From: Gammaproteobacteria bacterium
GTDB lineage: Bacteria; Pseudomonadota; Gammaproteobacteria; Thiomicrospirales; Thiomicrospiraceae
Assembly (NCBI GenBank): GCA_013153955.1
Contig: JAADDM010000250.1
Location: 1-5,951, forward strand
Direction of reading: 5' to 3'
DNA length: 5,951 nt
The notes beneath the pieces are model-generated. The model saw nothing but the letters and a program-made list of their open reading frames with translations. It was not told where the DNA came from and searched no databases. This document shows positions 1 to 5,951 of this stretch, in pieces. Position numbers and translations under genes: made by a program. Numbering within the stretch: the first letter of the stretch is position 1; each line of letters begins with the position of its first letter.

Positions 1-75
1 TATCAATACTAAGTGAGACTGCTATGCTGAGGAGATTTTGCTCTGTTGCTGTCTTTCGGCCGATGTGACTTTCAG
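1..75 (+). other. 3' end of an intron of the DEG/ENaC channel gene
   Basis: The channel reading frame meets an in-frame TGA at 66-68, so the exon must begin after it. The only good acceptor there is the AG at 74-75, preceded by a pyrimidine-rich stretch (about 36-73, ending TTTCAG). A TACTAAG at 7-13 resembles a branch-point consensus but lies rather far from the acceptor. The intron is phase 1: bases 76-77 complete a codon begun in an unseen upstream exon. Confidence 0.8.
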
Positions 76-1606
76 ACTCGGATTCGGCGAACAAGGACTG
101 CGACTGTCCGAAGCCGTGCCAACAGACGATCTACGAGCCGGCGCTGTCCCAGGCGGCGCTGTCCATCCTCAGCGTGGACAACATCCTCAGCCAGGGACTG
201 GACAAGCTGACGGAGAAGTACACCGAGGCGCTGGAAGTCCGGCAGCGCATAGAGCCGGAGATATTCGTGCGGGATCTGACGCTGATCAGGGACATCGCTA
301 AGTCCTACCTGCGCATGCGTCAGTTCGCCAAGACCTATCTCGGCGACTTCGAGAAGTCGAGTCTGGCCAAGCTATGGATCGCCTCCAGCACGCTGGTCAA
401 CGTCTTCAAGCGAGACATCGAAATCCTGTTCGCCGACCTGTACGGGCAGATGCGTGCCTTCCGGATACACTACGCCAACGAGATCCAGCTCGTGCAGCGC
501 TACATCGATGAGATGAACAACGCGCTGCAGGAGATGGAGCAATTGTTCGGCTTCACGCTGCAGTCGGAAGGCGACCCTCGTTTCGTGCAGCTTTTCAGCA
601 CCCTGTCGTCGAACATCGTCATGAAGGGAACGATCGCCTACAAGATCTTCGACCTCTTCCACGACAAGTTGTCCAACAAGCAGGCGCCGAAGAGCCACCT
701 ACCACGCAACTTTACATTGAAGCACCGAGGCTGCATCCCGCGCATGAAGATCCTCTCCAACAGTTTGCAGAACATCGTACTCATGCTGTCGGCCGACGCC
801 CAGGCCATCAACTTCAGCAGCGCCTTCCACGTCTACACGACGGAGCTGGTCCAGTTCCGGAAGGCCTCTCTCTTCGTCCAGCAGTGCATCTCCGAGTACC
901 GCGACCGAATGTACGCCGTGTCGGCGTGGAAGACCAAAGCCATGGAGTACGCCGACCAGTTCATCGATCAGAGCTCGTTCTTCGGCGAGACGTTCAACTT
1001 CACCGAAGAGTCGGCCATCGTGGAGAGCGACGAGAAGGAGGTCGACGCCATTCTGCTGCGCTACGCCTACGCCCGCATATCGAAGCTCGACTACCTGCGT
1101 CATTTCGATCCGGACGAGCAGGGCTCGACCGTCGTGTCGCACATCAAGACGTTCACCAACCGGATCAAGATGCGCCTGACGGATCCGCTTCGCGAGCGCC
1201 TCTACGATATCAAGCGCCTCCTGCAGACAAAATACGAGCAGGGCATGCAGCTGGCCAGCCAATTCGAGCCGTACTTTGAGCCGTTCTATTACTACCGGAA
1301 GGCCAAGGACATGATCATATGGCGCGTGCCGCTGGCAAACCTGGAGAATCCGGAACGCACTGGACGCGAAATATGGAAGATTTGGAACCGAGAGCAGGTG
1401 GACACGGCACTCTTCGTCAAGCTGCACGCCTCCAGGTACATCAGCCAGGGACTGAATACGTACTGTCACCCGCTGCAGAAGACGCTCGACGAATTCGAAG
1501 AGCAGCTCTTTCTGGATCAGGATAAGCTGCTCAATTCGCTGAGTCGCGTGCACAAAGAACAAGAACGATACCTCATCAAGCGAGAGATCGACCACAAGTT
1601 TGTCCT
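76..1606 (+). CDS. DEG/ENaC/ASIC-family sodium channel, partial: exon with the CxCPxPC palm motif and a ~450-residue extracellular insertion
   Basis: This exon encodes about 510 residues of a degenerin/epithelial Na+ channel subunit, a trimeric plasma-membrane cation channel. The first residues carry CDCPKPC (99-119), followed by Q-Q-T-I-Y-E-P-A-L-S, matching the family signature seen in ASIC1 (CxCxxPCxxTxYxxxLS). The frame then stays open for about 450 residues before the pre-TM2 strand in the next exon; ASIC1 has only a few tens of residues there. The extra region is rich in E, K, R, L and Q, looks mostly helical with coiled-coil-like stretches near 481-550 and 1480-1600, and has three N-x-S/T sequons (N codons 708, 810, 996) and three cysteines (732, 885, 1464). 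The start is a splice acceptor; the GTG at 174 is an internal valine, not an initiator. The end is a strong GTGAGT donor at 1607-1612, overlapping an in-frame TGA. Family assignment is firm; the role of the insertion is unknown. Confidence 0.9.
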
Positions 1607-1964
1607 GTGAGTTAACTTGCTCTGCCTTAACCGATTCCACGCCTGAATAACATACGAAACAGCTACTTTGTTTATCTACAGTACAGTGCTGATGTCTTTA
1701 GATTACTGACTAATGCCAGCGATAGGGTCATCAAGTACAGAAAGTAAACAAACAGTCATGTTAGATAACACTAATTATGTGTTATAAGTGATTGAAGAAT
1801 ACTCCGATTTAAAATGCAATTAGCAATTGGTGTATTTTTATTTCTGTTTGAAAACACATTTATTTCCCTAGTTACTCTACGTGCTACGATATTTTCTTGC
1901 TATGGATACATTTAATGCTGTATTATAAATATTAATATTACTTCTGCTTCTTTTCCCTTACCAG
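1607..1964 (+). other. Intron (phase 2) of the channel gene, 358 nt
   Basis: The donor CT|GTGAGT at 1607 is a consensus match. The acceptor at 1963-1964 follows a clear pyrimidine tract (CTTCTGCTTCTTTTCCCTTACCAG). The interior is AT-rich, with stops in all frames. Splicing joins CT (1605-1606) to C (1965) as a leucine codon and restores the family's pre-TM2 sequence directly after the insertion. If retained, translation would stop at the TGA at 1608, giving a protein without TM2. Confidence 0.9.
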
Positions 1965-2056
1965 CGATAATTTCCTGAACATAGACGTCTACTTCGCTCA
2001 ACTGAAACATCAGAATGTTAAACAGATGAAGGCCTACGACGTGACACAGTTTCTTG
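1965..2056 (+). CDS. DEG/ENaC channel, partial: pre-TM2 palm strand exon
   Basis: This 92-nt exon encodes about 30 residues, beginning DNFLNIDVYFAQLKHQ and ending with K-A-Y-D-V-T-Q-F-L. It aligns with the ASIC1 segment ENILVLDIFFEVLNY...KKAYEIAGLL, the last palm beta-strand and the wrist leading into TM2. Alternating hydrophobic residues (L-I-V-F) followed by the conserved K-A-Y are visible. The frame is set by splicing on both sides: phase 2 in, phase 1 out, with the last base G starting a glycine codon completed in the next exon. Reading past the donor stays open for about 33 codons to a TGA at 2155-2157, so exon limits rest on the family match and the splice signals rather than on a stop. 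Confidence 0.92.
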
Positions 2057-2262
2057 GTATGGACACAAAGGCACTAGCAACTTTGCAAACGGCAATTTCG
2101 GTGTGGCGACTTAATACGATGGTTATCGTAATATTATCAACACTCAGAGCGGCCTGATTATCTTGGCTTTTCATTTCTTGCTAAATAGGCCGAGTCTAAG
2201 CAAGTAATTAGTCGCCTGCCTCACTGCCGTCGTTTTCATTCGGTTTCTTGTCCATTGGCCAG
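2057..2262 (+). other. Intron (phase 1) of the channel gene, 206 nt
   Basis: The donor is G|GTATGG at 2057. The acceptor is at 2261-2262, after a T/C-rich run from about 2230 (CGTTTTCATTCGGTTTCTTGTCCATTGGCCAG). Removing it joins G to GT to make the glycine of F-L-G-D-V-G-G, exactly the family sequence at the start of TM2. Confidence 0.9.
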
Positions 2263-2537
2263 GTGACGTCGGCGGCTTCATGGGTTTGTTGCTAGGCGGC
2301 AGTGTGATCACCGTCTTCGAGCTGCTCGATCTAATCGTGTTCCACTTCCTGACGAACCTCGTCAAGAAGGCCGAGCCAGACTCCAAGCCGTCCACTCCGG
2401 ACGAGAAGCCAGCGCTGAAGGACAACAGCGACGCCTGCATCGATGACCTTCACCTCGGATACGGTGGAGTGTATTCGACGCCAGACAGCGGCGACCAGCT
2501 CAACAACAAGACGCCACTCGATTACCCCAGCACATAA
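2263..2537 (+). CDS. DEG/ENaC channel, C-terminal exon: TM2, selectivity filter and cytosolic tail
   Basis: The terminal exon encodes about 91 residues and stops at TAA 2535-2537. It opens with G-D-V-G-G-F-M-G-L-L-L, followed by the G-x-S selectivity filter as G-G-S (codons 2295-2303; G-A-S in ASICs) and V-I-T-V-F-E-L-L-D-L, close to ASIC1 ILTVLELFDY, including the E and D after the filter. The hydrophobic TM2 runs to about 2360 and ends in N-L-V-K-K, the inner membrane boundary. A tail of about 57 residues follows, rich in P, S, D and K, with no PPxY ubiquitin-ligase motif and no typical PDZ-binding C-terminus (it ends P-S-T). The residue before D-V-G-G, the degenerin position, is glycine. 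This TM2 looks intact and conductive by inference. An ATG at 2280 lies inside TM2 and is not a start. Confidence 0.95.
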
Positions 2538-2878
2538 CACTGGCCAGTCGGCAGGAACAGCCACTATACGTGGCCTTTCCCTGGACTCGAGCGACTTATT
2601 GGCGACGAATGCCTTTCAGATCATCAGATTTGTTTTACATTTTCGTCTCCTCGATATGTAGCAGATCAGAAGTTTGACTTAACTAACTCTTTTGCCTCAT
2701 ACATGAATTTGAGCAAGACAAATTTGTAGGTCAAAGTCACGTGTGGAAAATCTGCGATCACGGGAAGCTAAGACATTTAAACCAGTAAGATTCTAAGTGT
2801 GGCTTCATTATTCTGGCTTCTTATTGAGTAATGCCTATCCTTGATGTCTATGTGCCCGTGTTTCAGTAAGTGATTAGT

Positions 2879-2917
<39 letters not shown>

Positions 2918-3180
2918 GTAACAGTGTTCAACTTGCTGAGTCCTAAGCTTTGAAGCATACCATCACTGTACAGTTAGTATCTGGAATACGCACGACGTAG
3001 TCAAGGACAACGCCCGAGTTGAAAGCATCTAACCTCGGTGATGTTCCGGTGGAAAACAACAACAAGAAGAACAAATTACAACGAGACCCAGACTAGAAGT
3101 GGGCTGTACCCAGAACGCTTCGCCTCACACAACCCCCTACCGACGTAGAATCGTTTCCTTTGGCCACAATGACGTACGGA

Positions 3181-3188
3181 TGACGTCA
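3181..3188. promoter_or_regulatory. Perfect CRE palindrome (TGACGTCA)
   Basis: TGACGTCA is the full consensus for CREB/ATF bZIP factors. A second partial site, TGACGTA, sits 11 bp upstream at 3170-3176, and a TATA-like TTTATAC follows at 3202-3208. An 8-bp site can arise by chance; a regulatory role is inferred only from the clustering. Confidence 0.25.
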
Positions 3189-3273
3189 TAGTGGCGTGGT
3201 GTTTATACGCCAGAGCTGCAGGCTCGGCCACTTGTCAGATATTTCTCTGTAAATATGACGGCTTACTATTTAC

Positions 3274-3289
3274 CACACACTCACACACT
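3274..3289. repeat. Two tandem copies of CACACACT
   Basis: Two perfect 8-bp units make a short CA-rich simple repeat in non-coding DNA. No function is evident. Confidence 0.6.
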
Positions 3290-3461
3290 CTTTAAACAGT
3301 TGTCACTTGTCAGTAAGGGTCTTTGTGTAGCTTAACTGTTGCTGTGTACCACACTTAGCAGAAGAAACACAATAAGTGGCTTAGACGATGGCTCGTCATG
3401 CCGGTTACCTTGTGTTGGTGTTTGTTGACGTTTTCCTGCCATTCGCTATATGTAATCTACC

Positions 3462-3467
3462 AATAAA
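3462..3467 (+). terminator. Candidate poly(A) signal AATAAA for the channel gene
   Basis: This canonical hexamer is about 925 nt after the channel stop. A GT-rich element (GTGTTTGTGTCTGTTG, 3514-3529) follows about 45 nt later, where a downstream cleavage element would be expected. Other + strand AATAAA copies at 3771 and 4695 lack such an obvious GT-rich partner. The assignment is inferred from position and context. Confidence 0.4.
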
Positions 3468-4084
3468 ATACATATCTAAGCGGAATCGGTGTCTTACATG
3501 AAAACGGATGGAAGTGTTTGTGTCTGTTGAGGTAAATTAAAATAATATCGCAAAATGTTATTTTCATTTTCATTCATCGGACATCAAACGAAGGGCGATA
3601 TATTTAGGTGAACACGAGATAACGTGGCCCTTCATAAGTAACAGATGGCATGCACGAACAACCCAGGACGTCTAACAAATTGAAAATAACCCATTGATAC
3701 AGTTAACGGAGAACAACAAATACTATGCCTTTCATATAAGACAATAGACATTGAACGAAGATATGCTGTTAATAAACAGTTTATAGACGCCTACAGGAGA
3801 GGAGATTATGTTTCGCCATACAGTAATCGTTATTTGCAAATCGTCTTTAGCATAAGTCTTTGCATAACGGATACAGCTAGGATTGTTGTCGCCTATATTT
3901 TCTAATGAAAAATTGTTTTTCGGAAGTACCGCCGCCTAATGAAAATGTCGTAGAATAGTTTGTTACGGCACAGCAGAATTTACAACCATATAAATATATC
4001 AATCTGCCATTTCAGATCCATTATTACACAGGACATATAACAGAAAAGTAATAGTAATCAAATCTAAAGCGAGTAAGGACCAGT
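3468..4084. other. AT-rich intergenic stretch without recognisable gene
   Basis: I see no coding frame with a recognisable product, no RNA gene and no long repeat. The stretch has poly-T and poly-A tracts and an AATAAA at 3771-3776, which cannot be assigned to a transcript. Confidence 0.6.
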
Positions 4085-4390
4085 TTAAGTAGGTGCCCCT
4101 TTTGCTAAATTGATCCCGTAAATAGTTGATCGAAACCACAAGGCTGTGCACACGATCAATCCACTGCCAGGGAAATCTCCACTCGAACACGGCAGGCCGT
4201 TTACCATGAATGGCCAGGTGACAATCAAAAGCATCGTATTTAACCATTTGTACTTTGGGAATCTGATGCACAAAGTGATCCGAATAGCATCAGTCCATAC
4301 CTATCTCGTCGGCAAATGTGTAGACGACACGGTCAAACAAATACCAGCAGAAAATCCGGGAAAAGCGTAGCCTTTTCACGGGACCATTAA
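4085..4390. other. Unexplained GC-richer block with overlapping short open frames on both strands
   Basis: This block is visibly GC-richer than its flanks. Several short frames overlap: on the - strand 4271-3999 (includes W-R-F-P-W-Q-W-I-D-R) and 4273-4085 (a hydrophobic stretch L-L-I-V-T-W-P-F-M-V), and on the + strand 4146-4370, which begins at GTG. None matches a family I recognise, and the frames are too short and mutually overlapping to choose between. It could be an old pseudogene fragment, a lone exon, or chance. A weak inverted repeat TTGATCG/CGATCAA (4126-4132 and 4153-4159) lies at its left end. Confidence 0.2.
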
Positions 4391-4990
4391 GACTGTGGGT
4401 GGCTGGAAGCCATTCTCTTCATAAAGAAGCGAGTCACGTGATGATTTGGTATACGGCAAAGTACAGATCAAACACAAACGAACACAAGAGCTTACTTCTA
4501 TTAAGATTTTCTTTCATTAACTCACTAACGTTTGCTACTTTTCAGCTACTGAGTAAACGTTTTCAATCACACAGCGATCTTCATCTTTCGGTTTAATTTG
4601 TAGTCAGTAACGTTTTTATTTCTGTCTCGTTTGATTAGTATTGTCGAGTGTAAGGTCGCCAATCGGGAATCACAGGTGATCATAGAAATACTAGAATAAA
4701 TACATATTTATATGTCTAATTTTATGATGTACAAAACAAAACTAGATGTTAATGTAGATAAAACGACTGTTTTTTGTTCGATTTCAAGAAACGATCAGCT
4801 TGTTTAAAAGGCTCTAACTTGACTCAATTGTTATTTATCATTTTAGTTGCTTATTGTGTGATTTTAAATCCTTGTCCTTTTTAATGATATAACTACAACA
4901 AAACCTGTTCGTGCCCCTACAGTGTCTTTGGATGTGTGATTGTGTGTGAGCTATTGATCTGCCAACAAAATGTATACAAAGTTCAGGATA
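4391..4990. other. AT-rich spacer / possible 3' UTR of the DUF268 gene
   Basis: There is no convincing coding frame; a + strand open frame of 65 codons (4399-4596) has low-complexity composition and no family resemblance. The part nearest 4990 must include the 3' UTR of the minus-strand gene. An E-box-like GTCACGTGAT occurs at 4433-4442. Confidence 0.5.
4615..4620 (-). terminator. Candidate poly(A) signal (AATAAA on - strand) for the DUF268 gene
   Basis: TTTATT on the + strand reads AATAAA on the - strand, about 370 nt after the DUF268 stop. The - strand sequence about 40 nt further on (complement of about 4561-4580) is GT-rich, as expected of a downstream element. A nearer variant, ATTAAA (4885-4880 on the - strand), about 105 nt after the stop, is an alternative. 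Confidence 0.3.
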
Positions 4991-5791
4991 TCAGACATAG
5001 CTATCAGAAGTTGCATTTCGTTTTCTTAACACTAAGATGTTATAGAAGTCTTTACATATAACAATTTGAAGGACTTGCCAGTTGGCTGACAAATGTTGTA
5101 AGCGCTTCGAGCCGTAGACACGGTGAGCATTCCACACAATACAATCCGAGTGGTCATTAGAACAAGGCACACCTAAAATAAACAATGCTCCCGGCTTTGT
5201 CATACACCAATTCAGATCGCCGTATGGATTGAGAGGATCCGCATAACGATCCAATCCGGAATGTTCCACAGACGAGAAACTGACGCCGAAATCGAATTGG
5301 TTGATGTCACTGTTCAGATACTTATTGGCGAAGTCATAAGGCGTGTAGACTTGGATTTGGGTATGGTTGATCTTTAGTTTGCCATAATGTAACGTCGTCA
5401 GCTGACTAGCGCCATGTGCCAACAACATGGCTTCTAGCCAAGGATAGTTTTCCGCCCAAACGAGGCCATTGTTAGCGTCGATTTCGTCCTTGTAAATACC
5501 CAGCAGGTTGCCGAGACACGTTCCTTTGGGGTGGATAGTATTCGCTTTTCTTTTGTTGACCTTCTGAATGAGTAGCTCGACGTAGAATCTGTCGAAGTTT
5601 CGTTTATTCAACTCGGATCCAAACACAGACGTTCCTTTGTGGCTGCTTTTGATCATTCTCCTCATGACCTGACCACAGTTGATTTCCTTCCATATTTCGG
5701 GAAAAGCCACGCCATTGTTGGTGATTACCTTTCCGCTGTAGGTGCACACCTGTCCACATGGAGCAGTTTGACCGTCACCTGATTTGTCCTT
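4991..5791 (-). CDS. DUF268-family protein (methyltransferase-like), partial: 3'-terminal exon
   Basis: The exon encodes 266 residues plus stop. It matches DUF268 (PF03269), a family first named from Caenorhabditis proteins of unknown function and resembling Rossmann-type SAM-dependent methyltransferases. Visible family motifs in order are Y-P-W-L-E-A-M-L-L-x-H-G-A (about 90 nt before the core), the Thr-rich T-T-L-H-Y-G, then F-D-x-x-x-S-F-S-S-V-E-H-S-G-L-D-R-Y-A-D-P-L-N-P-x-G-D-L (about 5290-5212), and W-N-A-H-R-V-Y-G near the C-terminus. The 5' edge is a phase-0 acceptor: an in-frame TAG at 5800-5798 is followed by TTCCAG, with AG at 5793-5792. The GTG at 5749 is an internal valine. If no upstream exon existed, the first ATG would be at 5665, but the sequence before it (C-G-Q-V-C-T-Y-S-G-K-V) looks coding. 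The N-terminus, including any signal or membrane anchor, is outside the window. Substrate and catalytic activity are unknown. Confidence 0.85.
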   Translation of the reverse strand, partial: KDKSGDGQTAPCGQVCTYSGKVITNNGVAFPEIWKEINCGQVMRRMIKSSHKGTSVFGSELNKRNFDRFYVELLIQKVNKRKANTIHPKGTCLGNLLGIYKDEIDANNGLVWAENYPWLEAMLLAHGASQLTTLHYGKLKINHTQIQVYTPYDFANKYLNSDINQFDFGVSFSSVEHSGLDRYADPLNPYGDLNWCMTKPGALFILGVPCSNDHSDCIVWNAHRVYGSKRLQHLSANWQVLQIVICKDFYNILVLRKRNATSDSYV

Positions 5792-5951
5792 CTGGAACTA
5801 AGTAAGGTGTGCAATTTCATCAAATATACTGATGGCAAAAAGCGAACTGTCGATTACGAAGGAACCAAATTGTATAGATTAGTTTTGGTTGTGCTCATGA
5901 ATTGTATGCATCAGACGAAACAACGACCGACCGACCGACCGACCGACCGAC
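5792..5951 (-). other. 3' part of an intron of the DUF268 gene
   Basis: This lies upstream of the acceptor on the - strand. The last bases before the exon are moderately pyrimidine-rich (ACCTTACTTAGTTCCAG). The three frames contain stops and show no DUF268-like sequence, so this is read as intron running off the window edge. Confidence 0.6.
5925..5951. repeat. (GACC)n tetranucleotide microsatellite, cut by window edge
   Basis: Almost seven perfect GACC units run to the end of the window, so the true array length is unknown. It probably lies in the intron of the DUF268 gene. Confidence 0.95.

Noticed and set aside
38..301. + strand open frame of 87 codons, and similar frames at 884-1279 and 1319-1525
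   Set aside because: Out-of-frame shadows of the channel exon, rich in R, G and A as expected of wrong-frame reading of GC-rich coding DNA.
174..1610. A stand-alone 478-residue protein starting at 174 and ending at TGA 1608-1610
   Set aside because: The codon at 174 is GTG, the frame continues upstream into the conserved CDCPKPC motif, and the terminal TGA overlaps a perfect GTGAGT donor whose splicing continues the channel sequence.
699..1640. Long open frame of 313 codons on the - strand
   Set aside because: It is antisense to the channel exon, a by-product of GC-rich codon usage; no recognisable family and no splice or start context.
2171..2661. Short frames overlapping the TM2 exon (2171-2440 -, 2331-2564 -, 2443-2661 +)
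   Set aside because: They overlap a confidently assigned exon in other frames or strands and show no family resemblance.
4126..4159. Inverted repeat TTGATCG/CGATCAA as a hairpin RNA or mobile-element end
   Set aside because: Only 7 bp of stem around a 20-nt loop, with no flanking duplication or transposase; well within chance.
4399..4596. + strand open frame of 65 codons
   Set aside because: Biased, low-complexity composition in AT-rich DNA; no domain and no splice context.
5749..5749. Initiation of the DUF268 protein at 5749
   Set aside because: The codon is GTG, and the frame continues upstream to an acceptor AG at 5793-5792, so this is an internal valine of a terminal exon.

Overview
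The window looks like nuclear DNA from an invertebrate animal. Two protein-coding genes lie tail to tail. Both are split by GT-AG introns, and GC-rich exons stand out against AT-rich introns and spacers. There are no bacterial-style operons or ribosome binding sites. A DEG/ENaC channel identifies an animal. A DUF268-type gene next to it is compatible with an ecdysozoan or another small invertebrate, but the phylum cannot be fixed from this sequence.

Left part (76-2537, + strand): the last three exons of a degenerin/ENaC/ASIC-family sodium channel, joined in frame across two introns (76-1606, 1965-2056, 2263-2537; 631 residues visible). The fragment begins just before the conserved CxCPxPC palm motif. 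It ends with the pre-TM2 strand, the 'degenerin' glycine, TM2 with a G-G-S filter, and a short cytosolic tail. TM1 and most of the extracellular domain are upstream of the window. The striking feature is about 450 extra residues, helix-rich and open throughout, between the Cys motif and the pre-TM2 strand, where ASIC1 has only a few tens of residues. This is the best candidate here for something unusual.

Middle (2538-4990): the probable 3' UTR of the channel gene, carrying an (ATTG)9 microsatellite and a candidate poly(A) signal near 3462. After it comes AT-rich intergenic DNA with a perfect CRE palindrome at 3181 and a slightly GC-richer block around 4085-4390 that has short overlapping open frames on both strands and no recognised product.

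Right part (4991-5791, - strand): the 3'-terminal coding exon of a DUF268-family protein, whose family resembles SAM-dependent methyltransferases. Its splice acceptor is at 5792-5793, and its upstream exons lie beyond the right edge. A (GACC)n tetranucleotide repeat fills the last 27 bases, probably inside the intron of this gene. Nothing shows a functional link between the two genes; they are convergent and about 2.45 kb apart.
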